From contig NW_013657640.1 in the NCBI RefSeq assembly GCF_000142905.1, positions 274,343 through 338,342 on the forward strand: a stretch of 64,000 nt of DNA. The letters run 5' to 3'. Made by a program: the position numbers and the translations under genes. Below are positions 19,026 through 27,499 of the stretch, in pieces (the stretch's first letter is position 1; every line of letters begins with the position of its first letter). The notes below the pieces were generated by a model that saw only the letters and a program-made list of their open reading frames with translations, did not search any database and was not told the DNA's origin. Origin of the DNA: Thecamonas trahens ATCC 50062. Taxonomy: Eukaryota > Apusozoa > Apusomonadida > Apusomonadidae.

Positions 19026-19437
19026 GTTTCTCGAGAAAAGTGTGACGACTGTATTCTGCGACGTCGCTGGTCGCCACCAGCGCCAAGTCGCCAACCGCTT
19101 TGCGCAAATGTGCCAATTTTTGTCCACACGACCACGCCGACGCGGCCCACTCTTATCCGGCGCCTGGTTCGCGCCGTACGTGGTGTAGAGGCCCCCCTGA
19201 TGGTGGTAGGGGGCTGGAGAAGAGCGTCGATGAGGTTGTAGGCGTGGGGAATTGTTTGATGGTAGTGTAGATGGGGCAGACGGGCGTGCGTGATAGAGGT
19301 GCCGGGCAGACGCTCGACGTTCAACTGGCTTCCACCACTTTAGCTCGGATGGAAGGCCGGATGGATGACGGTGTTCGATCTGGTTCGACGGCTTCAATTG
19401 GCAGAACCAAGGGGGTGGGGAGTTGCTCGGGTGAACA
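19026..19437. other. 5' region of the histone H3 gene
   Basis: 412 bp between the H3 start codon and the stop of the decarboxylase gene, both on the minus strand. The H3 promoter should lie here. I see no TATA box or tRNA. Confidence 0.5.
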
Positions 19438-20106
19438 TCACGAGTCGAGCCAGAGCGCATCGGCAGAAGCAGCCGCGCCTACAGCGTGGGCAACGGCAGC
19501 GGCAATGTCTGCGACGGGAGCCATGGCGCCGACGCCAGTGTCGCCGCAAGCGAGGAGCTTTGAGACGGGCGCGATGGTGAGGATGCCCCAAGACTCGATG
19601 GTGGCCATGTGTGTGGCGGTGACTGGGTGCTTCCACATGGCGGTGTTCATGGCCGGAGCCACAACCATGAGCTTCTCCGACTGAGCCATGTCCCATGCCC
19701 GTGCCACGCAGGTGAGCAAGTTGTCGGCGAGGCCGAGGGCGAGCTTGGCGAGCGAGTTGGCCGAGAGCGGCGCAATGACAAAGATATCGGCCCACTTGCG
19801 GAGCTCGATGTGGACGACCGGGTCGCCCTTGCCTCGCCACGCCGACCACTCGAGCTCGTCCGGCACAAAGACGACGCCCTCGGGAAGTTGGTCAACGTCG
19901 ACAAAGTGTTGCGCGGCTGCGGTTGCCACCACGGCAATGACCGCATCCTCGCCTACAGCCCCGCGCGTCGCCCTCATCAGCTCGTAGGCTTTGATCGTCG
20001 CCACAGAGCCGGTGAGCCCAATGAGGACGTGGTACTTGCCATCGTTTGCATCCAGTCTACTCAGCGGATCCATGTACTCGCTCGGGCTTTCATCGGCAAG
20101 CGCCAT
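19438..20106 (-). CDS. PPCDC: Phosphopantothenoylcysteine decarboxylase
   Basis: 222 aa from the ATG at 20104-20106. A flavoprotein of the HFCD family that decarboxylates 4'-phosphopantothenoylcysteine to 4'-phosphopantetheine in coenzyme A synthesis. Hallmarks: [10 protein letters not shown] flavin-binding start (about residue 29), the catalytic His in [11 protein letters not shown] (about 97), [12 protein letters not shown], the PAMNTAMW substrate-recognition motif (about 149) and the active-site Cys in [12 protein letters not shown] (about 187). Length is normal for the monofunctional eukaryotic enzyme. Upstream in-frame ATGs overlap the next gene's coding end and are less likely. Confidence 0.93.
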   Translation of the reverse strand: MALADESPSEYMDPLSRLDANDGKYHVLIGLTGSVATIKAYELMRATRGAVGEDAVIAVVATAAAQHFVDVDQLPEGVVFVPDELEWSAWRGKGDPVVHIELRKWADIFVIAPLSANSLAKLALGLADNLLTCVARAWDMAQSEKLMVVAPAMNTAMWKHPVTATHMATIESWGILTIAPVSKLLACGDTGVGAMAPVADIAAAVAHAVGAAASADALWLDS

Positions 20107-20201
20107 CGTACTCGTACGCGCTATGGCTGTGGAGGGCCGAGACGAGTGTGGCAAGGCTGCTCTGCCTGCTTTACGCCATCCGATCAGGCGAGTGGAGCCC
20201 A

Positions 20202-22127
20202 TCACGCTGCAGGTGCGATGACGGCGGCGGCGACGGCGTTGGCGGCAGCGGCGGCAACCCAGCATGATGGCGTGTACACCGAGTGGGCGGCACGGAGCGC
20301 GATGAGATCGGTCGGACAGTACCAGGTCCCGTTGTAGGTCGCCGACGACGGCGCGGCGTCGGTCATGGCAAAGTAGTCGACAAGCGTGCTGGCGGCACGC
20401 TTTGCCTGGATCAGCTCGACAACGGCGGCGTTGGCACGGGCGACGGCTGCCGGCGACCGCCACGCCGCCCAGTTGGCGGCCGATGGCGAGACCGGCGCCG
20501 CCTCTGGGTTATCCCACACCCATCGCCCGGCACGGCGGCCATGCGGATCGGAAATGCGGTGGAGGACACCCGAGCTGTCGGCCTCGGCGAGGCCAATAAA
20601 GCGGCGGACCACGCCTTGCGCTGGGGTGCACGCGCACGAGCTTGGCTCTCTTCCGCGACACACGCATTCGTCCGGGAACGGCGTCTCGGCCGCAGCCTTG
20701 AGTCGGATCCGCGGCGCGAGGACGACAACAAGCTTGCCGCGCCACTCGGAGATGGCGTCGAGGAACGTCGCCAGCTTGTCGACGTCCTGCCCGACATCGA
20801 CGCACACGACAGCAGCGCGGGTCTCGGGCTCCGCAGCCAGCGCGGCGGCCAGTTCGGAAAGCGAGGCCAGCGGGCGAGTGGCCTGCTCGGCAAGCTCGTT
20901 GTAGCCATAGTCGACGAGCTCCGCCGTCGGCAGCACATGTCGCCAGTGGTAGAGGCCCGGGGCGGCCTTGAGCCGCCCGTAGACCTCATCGATCTCACGG
21001 CCGTCGGGCGGAACCAGCCGCGGGGCGTGGAGATCCAATAGGGCACAGACGCCGGCGCCGTCGCCGACCATCGGCACCAGGCGGCCGTCGAGGACAGCCG
21101 AAAGCTCGGCGCTAGACACGTGCTTCCGGCGCGAGCACGCCGGCGAGAACCACGCCATCGTTGCCTCGCCAACCACCTCGTCGTGGCCGAGCATCCGCGG
21201 CGGGAGCCACCATCCCGCGCGCTCGGCCTCGTCACTGCTTCCGGTGCAGTCCGGGAGCGCAGTGAGACTGGTGTACGCGGGCGCCGCCACATGAAGGGCG
21301 CCGAGGATAAAGCCGAACGGCGTATTGAGCGGTGTTGCTCCGTTGGCGCTTACCAGCGTCGCCTCGAGCGCGAACACGCCGCGGACCGGCGGGAGGTAGA
21401 GCACAGCGTCAAAGACTCCGCATTGAGCGGTGCGCTCCTCGATGGAGATCGGCGCAAACCGTGCCGGATACGTAGCCGAGAAGACCATGCCGACCTCAGC
21501 GCCACACGCCGCCGGCTCTCCCTCGCGCGCCTCTAACCGAACCACAAGCGAGATCCGGCCGTGCGGATCAGCCTCCAGCACCTCCCGAGCCCCGTCCACG
21601 CACAGCCTGTACCGCGTCCTGCTGCCATGCTCGCCCGTCGCTTCCGAGCACCCGAGTGTGTGCCAGTTGGCGCCGGGATAGCTCCACGGCCCGCCTCCCG
21701 CATCGTCCGCCAACTTGCCATCTTCCTCGCCAGCTGCCCTCGTGTTTGCCACAAACGCACGCACATCAGCCGCAAAGGACGCCATGCCATCAGTCAGCTC
21801 GGCGTCGGCGACAGGCTCTGCATAAGGCGAAGAGTCCGACAGGACGTTGGCCGCTGCATGGGGCGGCGAACTGTGCGGAGGCGAATTGTGCGATGTTGGC
21901 GTGGGTGTGGGCGTGGGCGTGGGCGTGGGCGTGGGCGCATGACCAGCTCCTGCTCCAGATCCTGTTGTCATGGCGGCCTTTCCGCCAGAGTGTGGCAGCT
22001 CGGACAAGTCGATCTCCCTCTCGCCCAGCATGATTGAGTAGCCAAAGATGAGGACGACCATGGCACCTGCCGCAGCCACCACCCTCCGGTACATGACCTT
22101 CCGATACACCACTCCGTCCTGCCGCAT
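20202..22127 (-). CDS. Type II membrane protein, possible degenerate SGNH/PC-esterase-like domain
   Basis: 641 aa: a short cytosolic N-terminus, one membrane helix (VVAAAGAMVVLIFGYSIML, about residues 14-33), a Pro/Thr repeat (PTPTPTPT) and a luminal domain. RLVPMVGDGAGVCALLDL (about residue 350) resembles the block I GDS(x)xR motif of the PC-esterase/NXPE/TBL acyl-esterase family. VDYFAMTDAAPSSATYNGTWYCP (about 580-605) resembles the family's C-terminal block with the catalytic Asp and His. The nucleophile Ser is replaced by Gly and the His by Trp, so if the assignment is right the enzyme is probably inactive. A Golgi location is inferred from the type II topology. The family assignment is tentative; the reading frame is strong. 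Confidence 0.75.
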   Translation of the reverse strand: MRQDGVVYRKVMYRRVVAAAGAMVVLIFGYSIMLGEREIDLSELPHSGGKAAMTTGSGAGAGHAPTPTPTPTPTPTPTSHNSPPHSSPPHAAANVLSDSSPYAEPVADAELTDGMASFAADVRAFVANTRAAGEEDGKLADDAGGGPWSYPGANWHTLGCSEATGEHGSRTRYRLCVDGAREVLEADPHGRISLVVRLEAREGEPAACGAEVGMVFSATYPARFAPISIEERTAQCGVFDAVLYLPPVRGVFALEATLVSANGATPLNTPFGFILGALHVAAPAYTSLTALPDCTGSSDEAERAGWWLPPRMLGHDEVVGEATMAWFSPACSRRKHVSSAELSAVLDGRLVPMVGDGAGVCALLDLHAPRLVPPDGREIDEVYGRLKAAPGLYHWRHVLPTAELVDYGYNELAEQATRPLASLSELAAALAAEPETRAAVVCVDVGQDVDKLATFLDAISEWRGKLVVVLAPRIRLKAAAETPFPDECVCRGREPSSCACTPAQGVVRRFIGLAEADSSGVLHRISDPHGRRAGRWVWDNPEAAPVSPSAANWAAWRSPAAVARANAAVVELIQAKRAASTLVDYFAMTDAAPSSATYNGTWYCPTDLIALRAAHSVYTPSCWVAAAAANAVAAAVIAPAA

Positions 22128-22721
22128 GCTCGCCCTCCTCGCACCGCGCCTCGACGTAACCCGCAGAGTCGAGTCTGTTCCGCAGGCAAGTCCGTGAGCA
22201 ACCGTGAGCAGCAGCCTGCCGAGGTGATGACAGCCGAGACGTCACCCGTGGCGAATTTCTCGGCAGATGCCACGGCAGACTCTGTCCTCTCCATGCCGCC
22301 TTGCCATCACCACCAAGCCACCCAACCACCCAACCACCCACCCAACCACCCACCCATCCACCTGCCAGCTAACACCACCACCCATCCACATCCTCATACT
22401 GCACTACCGCGCTGCGTCGTTTGTCTCGGCGCGCTCTCCTCCCACCTTTCATTCCTCCACTCCACCCCGGCAAAGACAAAAATATAATAAAAAAGTTACA
22501 CCCCACCTCACCCCCCCCCCCCCCCCCCCCCCCCCCCACTTTACCTAACTGCCCCCCCCCCCCCTTGCCAATCCCGGCTGACAAGCTACGGGCCTCGGCC
22601 AGCCGCGGGCAGATGGCAAGGAGCAAGAGCGGGAGCGGCTGCCCACCCACCCGACCCCAGCCGAGCCCAAGGCCTCCCAGGTGGGCGCGAGGCAAAGCAG
22701 TTGCCAACGGGAGTGGGTGGC
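22128..22721. promoter_or_regulatory. Divergent spacer with long poly-C tracts
   Basis: Between two divergently transcribed genes. It contains CCACCCAAC-type repeats (22310-22390), an A/T-rich patch (22480-22500), a pure run of 27 C at 22511-22537 and another C-run near 22552-22564. Both promoters must lie here; no motif can be assigned. Confidence 0.5.
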
Positions 22722-22824
22722 ATGGGACGGGGGAAGCGCAAGGGCGGTAGGGAGACGTCATCGTCGTCGTCGTCGTCGTCGGCAAGCAGCAGCAGCAACA
22801 GCAGCAGTAGCAGCAGCAGCAGTA

Positions 22825-22855
<31 letters not shown>

Positions 22856-25747
22856 TGTCACAAGGTTGAAGAGGAGGCACAGCAGCAGGAAGGAGAAGAA
22901 AGGCAGGAGGAGGAAGGCAAGGTCAAAGACAAGGTCACAGACACAGTCACGGTCAAGGTCGAGTTCAAGGTCGACGGCCAGAGCTCATGCGAGTGGCGCA
23001 AACAACTTGGACAGTCTTGCGAGCACTCGGTCTTTTTCTGTTGCTTCGTCAAGAGCCTCTGCCGCCAAAAGCAGCCGAAAGGCAGCAAAGGGCGCCAAGG
23101 AGGGCAAGGGTGGGAAGAAGGACAAGAAGAAGTCAAAGGCTTCGGCTGCTGCTGCGCCAACGGCGGCAAACACGACGATGACCACGGCGAGTGAGAGATC
23201 AAGATCTCGTTCGAGGTCAAGGTCGACAAGGCCGTCGGGACGGAGGTCGAGAGCCACACGATCCGGCAAGTCAGGCAAGTCGGGCAAGTCGGGCAAGTCG
23301 GGCAAGTCGCGCACGTCGGGCAAGTCGCGCAAGCCGCATAGGTCGGGACGGCGACGGAGGCGGTCGAGGACTGCGTTCACTGGCTCGGCGTCGGTAGCAC
23401 AGTCACCACCGCCGCGACTCGCGCCGGCTCCGCTGCCGGCTCCGCTGCCGTCAGTGTCATCGTCATCGTCTTCATCGCAGTCGCAGTCGCGGCCGCGGTC
23501 GCAGTCGCGGTCGCGGTCGCGGTCGCAGTCGCGGTCGCAGTCGAGCGGGAGCAGCTCTCACTCGGGGTCGGAAGACAGAGCAACGGCGCCAGTCCTCGAG
23601 TCGTTCTCGGATCTCCCGGAGGAGCTCATTGTCTCGCGGAAGGAGCTCAAGGGCAAAAAGGTGGTCGGCTCAGGCTCGTTCGGCAAGGTATACAAGGCGA
23701 CGTTCCGCGGCAAGCCGGTGGCGTACAAGGTGCCCAAGGGGACCAAGGAGGACCTGGCCGACCTCAAGAAGAGGTCATGCTGGTCACCTTCCTCAACCAC
23801 CGCAACATCATCTCGATCTACGGGGTGGTGCAGGACAAGTCGTCGGTCGGGGTGATCATGGAGTACTGCCCGACCGATCTCGAGGCAGCACAGGCCTCGC
23901 TTGCTCCGCTCGCCATCCTCAAGGTTGCACACGGCATCTGCTCCGGCATGGCCTACCTTCACTCGCTCAGGATCATCCACCGTGATCTCAAGTCGGCCAA
24001 CATCCTGCTCGACGTCGACGGTGACGTCCGCATCATCGATTTTGGCCTCTCGCGCCTCCTTCCCTCGCAGCCCGAGGAGATGACGCTCGGCACCGGCTCG
24101 CCGGACTTTATGGCGCCCGAGATGAAGACTGTCTCGCAGCGGATGCGCGACGCCGAGGCTGTCGAGGCCGCGGCCTCGACAGCCTCGGCCGACGAGACCG
24201 GCGAGACCCGTGGCGCGTCGGCGTCGTCGTCGTACTCACCACCGCCGCCGTCGCCGTCGCCCGACGCGCCGCCGTCGCCGCTCCCGGCATCGGCCTCGCA
24301 CTCCTCCGACGCGCACCCGTCGGAGACCGAGCTCACCCCCGTGCCCGACGAGGCGTCCTCGGGCAAAAAGTCGTGGTTCCGCCGCTGGCGCTCGAACAAG
24401 AGCGCGTCGCCAGAGTCGTCAGCGGCGTCGCCCTCGTTTGCCGCCGCCGATCTCCCGCCCAAGGCCGCCACGCCCGATGCGGTCCGGTCAACCACGTCTT
24501 TTCCTGCGCCGCGCATTGTCCGCTCGGCCACAAACTCGTCGTCGTCGCGCGGCAGCGAGTCAGACGCCGGCGGCGGCGGCACCGCCCGCCGTCGTACCCG
24601 CTCGCGCGCTCGCTCGCTGTCAAAGTCCGGTCGGCCCGGCCGTACCCGCTCGAGGTCGCGGACCTCCAAGGGCAACAGGCTCGCACCGCTGGCGGCGGCG
24701 GCGTCAGGCTCGTCGTCGTCGTCGTCACATGCTGGCAAGGCCAACCATGCGTCGCGATCCCGGAGCCGAAAGGCCAAGCAGCGGCGCCCAAGCCGGACCC
24801 ACAAAGGCAAGCGGGCACGCCGCGGCGTCGGCGGCACCGCCTCGGCTTTGTACCCGGGGCACATGCCGGCGGCGCGCCGTGGACACGGCTCGGTCTCATA
24901 CTCGCGTCCGCGGGCCTCGGTCCGCGACCTCCTCAAGCCATCGACAGGCTACGGCCTTGCGGTCGACGTCTACGCCTTTGGCAAAGTGCTGGAGGAGATG
25001 GCCGCGGCAAACCGGTCGGCGCCGCGGGCGCTGCTCAAGATTGCCGAGCGGTGCCTCAACCCCAAGCCCGAGGCACGCCCCTCGTTTGACCGTCTCGAGC
25101 CCATGCTCCTCGCCCTCATCCACAAGATCTCGCCGGCCAACTCACACCCGTCGTTAGCGTCGGCAGACTCGGGCTCGGGCTCGGGCGACGGTCCGCCGTC
25201 GCTCCGCCTTCGCCCCTCGCGCCTCCAGCCAGGCTCCCGCCGCCGCTCCATGTCGCCCTCGGCCGCCAGACGCCACGTCTCGGCCGCCCGCCGTACCCGG
25301 CAGCTCACCGCCATCTCATCGGCGTCGGAGGAGTCGACCTCGTCGCACGCTGCGGCATCGGGCACAAACTCGGGCGCAAACTCGGGCTCGGACTCAGGCT
25401 CGTCGTCGTCGACCGCCATCTCGCCGCCGCGCCCTCTCCACACCATCCGCAAGAAGCGCGCCGCGACCGCGTCGGCCACCACGCTGGCCTCGGTCTCGCG
25501 ATCAGTCTCATCGCGCCGGCCGGTCCCTTCTCGCCGCCGCTCGCGCTCACGATCCAAAGAAGCGACTCCTCCGCCAGACCACGTAGCGACGCGCACGACC
25601 CGGTCACGCTCGACCGCCCGCCGCCGCTCGCAAATCCGCAAGCGCTCGCGCTCAAAGTCCAAGAACTCGCGCTCGCCCGCCCGCTCGCTCGCCGATCTCG
25701 GCTCCGGCTCGATCACGTCCGACTCGTTTGGTTCGGCCACAGGATAA
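22722..25747 (+). CDS. Ser/Arg-rich TKL-type protein kinase with a large insertion; one frame break
   Basis: About 1008 aa if one base missing at about 23771 is restored; the frame then runs LKK-E-VMLVTFLNHRNII, exactly as a kinase should. The N-terminal 310 or so residues are Ser-, SR-, KS- and GKS-rich (RS-domain-like). The kinase domain has GSGSFGKV, the VAYK lysine, IIHRDLKSANILLD, IIDFGLSRL and FMAPEMK, with TKL/RAF-like spacing. About 275 disordered Ser/Arg-rich residues are inserted between APE and the helix-F motif (DVYAFGKVLEEM). CLNPKPEARPSF closes the domain, and an SR-rich tail follows. The SR composition suggests a nuclear or splicing-related kinase, but that is inference. The break could be a sequence error or a real disabling mutation. 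It ends 19 bp from the convergent homeodomain gene. Confidence 0.8.
23262..23340 (+). repeat. GKS-coding tandem repeat
   Basis: Six or more copies of a 9-bp unit (ggcaagtcg) encoding Ser-Gly-Lys, inside the N-terminal region of the kinase gene. Confidence 0.85.
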
Positions 25748-25766
25748 AGACCATCCACCCACGCCG

Positions 25767-26636
25767 CTATGCTTTTACCTTGGGCAGGATCCGCCTCCGG
25801 GCGTTGATGAAGAAGTTGTCGAGCTGCGTCCGGCTCATTCCGGTCGCTGCGCAGAGTTCGGTCTTCTCGTCCTTGGTCGGGTACGGGTGATGAGCGTGCT
25901 CAAAGAGCCACGCCTTGAGCACAGCCTGCGCCGCCGCATACGCATCGCGATCGTCTTTGTCTCCCCGTGCCCGCTCGCCGCGCCCCAACAGCCGCTGCCG
26001 CTTGGATCGGCACTGCCCGAGCTGATCCAACTCAGCTTTGAGCGCCGCGTCGGCCGCCGAGTGCTTCCGCTTGAGCGCCTTTTGCACCGCCTGCATCCGT
26101 GCCGCCATCGACAGCAGGCCCGGGCTCGACTCACCAGTAGCCGCCATCGCCTCGGCCTCAAAGGTGCTAGTGACAGACATTACTATCCGATGCAGCTTCT
26201 CCAGTTCGGCCGCCTGCACCCGCCGCATGGCCACCAGCCGCCACATCATGTCGTCGCCAAAGGTTCCCGGGAGCAGCTCGTCGAGCTGGCGGACGCCCCG
26301 TCGGGCCAGAAAGGCCGCCACCGCTACTCCTGCCGCCAGCGGGCCCTCGCTCGGCGACTCTGTCCATGGCGCGGTCTGGATGAGCTCCATCAGCTCCACC
26401 AGCAGCTCCATCAACGGGTGACCCGCCAGCTCGCTCGCCCGTCCCGCCTCGTCGCCCAGCGCATCCGCCACCTCGGCGAGCGCTTGATCGGCCACGGGCC
26501 TGGCAGCGGCCGAGCTCGTGTCTCGTCCGGCCCTATCTCTGCTCCCACTCGACATAACCGAGGCATGGAAGCAGTGGCGGCTGTCTGTGGCAAGCTCTGG
26601 TGCGACATGGCGCGCGTGTCGCAGCGATCGCGGCAT
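25767..26636 (-). CDS. TALE-class homeodomain protein (HD1-like)
   Basis: 289 aa from the ATG at 26634-26636 (MPRSLRHARH); a second candidate start lies at 26555. The homeodomain is at the extreme C-terminus (about residues 228-286): LKAWLFEHAHHPYPTKDEK, then MSRTQLDNFFINARRR. The PYP loop and three extra residues between helices 1 and 2 define the TALE class, known for heterodimerising with other homeodomain proteins. The usually invariant Trp of helix 3 (NWF) is Phe here; Asn and Arg for DNA contact are kept. A basic patch precedes the homeodomain (RSKRQRLLGRGERARG). The N-terminal part is helical, with no KNOX or MEIS domain I can recognise. It is a nuclear DNA-binding regulator, divergent with another homeodomain gene at 26762. 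Confidence 0.88.
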   Translation of the reverse strand: MPRSLRHARHVAPELATDSRHCFHASVMSSGSRDRAGRDTSSAAARPVADQALAEVADALGDEAGRASELAGHPLMELLVELMELIQTAPWTESPSEGPLAAGVAVAAFLARRGVRQLDELLPGTFGDDMMWRLVAMRRVQAAELEKLHRIVMSVTSTFEAEAMAATGESSPGLLSMAARMQAVQKALKRKHSAADAALKAELDQLGQCRSKRQRLLGRGERARGDKDDRDAYAAAQAVLKAWLFEHAHHPYPTKDEKTELCAATGMSRTQLDNFFINARRRILPKVKA

Positions 26637-26775
26637 GGTCGGTCTGGGCAGAGCCGAGTGGCTGCCCCCCCCCCCCCCCCTCCCCCTCCCCCGGCACCGG
26701 GCTAGGATCAATGGCTGACGGGGAGCCCAGACTCGTCTCCAACGTGTGACGCCCGCCTTCTATGCCGCGATCGCT
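26623..26775. repeat. Perfect 14-bp inverted repeat at both homeodomain gene starts
   Basis: ATGCCGCGATCGCT occurs on the plus strand at 26762-26775 and on the minus strand at 26636-26623. Each copy begins with the predicted start ATG of one of the divergent genes, so both proteins begin MPRSL. The core GCGATCGC is itself palindromic. Confidence 0.9.
26637..26761. promoter_or_regulatory. Shared 125-bp spacer of the divergent homeodomain pair
   Basis: Both homeodomain genes must be driven from this short spacer (206 bp if the inner ATG at 26555 is used). It holds a run of 16 C at 26665-26680 and CCCCCTCCCCC sequence. No TATA box is visible. Confidence 0.55.
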
Positions 26776-27490
26776 CCGTCCAACACTTGGGTATCTGCCG
26801 CCGTCACTCGGAAGCGAGGTGTACGCCTGTGCCGGGAACGGGCCGTTTGTGGCGACGCAGACGACGCGCGCGTTCCACGCGCCGTCGACAAGCGAGGTCG
26901 AGTCCGAGCCAGAGGCACCGAGTCCAGCTAGCGGTAGCGAGTCGTCCACTGCCGAGCTGGCCTCGTTCGAGGCTGCGATGGGAAGCATGGTGTTTGCAGC
27001 CGGCAGCTTTGCGGCGCTGAGCGCGGCGGCGGAGGAGAACCACGTGGCGGGCATGATGCTGTACTCGACCCGCGGCGCGTACACCCGCGGCATCGAGGTC
27101 ATCCGCCGGCAGTGCGCCGCGGCTGGGGAAGCGCTTGTGGCGATGGAGTCGACCGCGAATGGCCCGCTTCCTGATGCCCTTGTTTCTGGGTGGCACGACA
27201 GGGTGGCTGGCATCCGGCGCGCAGCGGTGGCGCGGCTGGCGTCCGAGAGCCACGCCGCGCTGGCGCGGCTGGACGTCATGGTCGCAAACGGCACGCTCCC
27301 GCCAAACAAGAAGAAACGAACCAACTTTGACGCGCAAGCCCGCAAAGTACTTCGCGAGTGGCGAGCAGCCCACGGCGATCGGCCTGACGAGTCAGCGCGA
27401 AACGAGCTGGCGCGCGCCTCGGGCCTCAGTGCCAAGCAAGTGGCGACGTGGTTCGCCAACGCGCGGTACCGGGCGAGCGGGCATGGATAG
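26762..27490 (+). CDS. Non-TALE homeodomain protein (HD2-like)
   Basis: 242 aa. The homeodomain is C-terminal (about residues 184-242): KKKRTNFDAQARKVLREW, then GLSAKQVATWFANARYR. The Phe, Leu, Trp-Phe, Asn and Arg positions of a homeodomain are all present. Spacing from the helix-1 Leu to the Trp is one residue longer than the canonical 60-residue domain and two shorter than TALE, so it is atypical non-TALE. The N-terminal region has a Ser/Glu-rich patch (SEVESEPEAPSPASGSES) and a helical Ala-rich segment that could be a dimerisation region. It is a predicted nuclear transcription factor whose 5' end faces the TALE gene. It converges on the coiled-coil gene, with stops 9 bp apart. Confidence 0.85.
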   Translation: MPRSLRPTLGYLPPSLGSEVYACAGNGPFVATQTTRAFHAPSTSEVESEPEAPSPASGSESSTAELASFEAAMGSMVFAAGSFAALSAAAEENHVAGMMLYSTRGAYTRGIEVIRRQCAAAGEALVAMESTANGPLPDALVSGWHDRVAGIRRAAVARLASESHAALARLDVMVANGTLPPNKKKRTNFDAQARKVLREWRAAHGDRPDESARNELARASGLSAKQVATWFANARYRASGHG

Positions 27491-27499
27491 TAGAGTCGT

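Noticed and set aside
23703-23776. A 49-bp intron as an alternative to the frame break in the TKL kinase
   Set aside because: It would need a GTGCCC donor, unlike all other donors here, and would delete the helix-C region of the kinase, whereas one added base gives the expected LKKEVMLV sequence.
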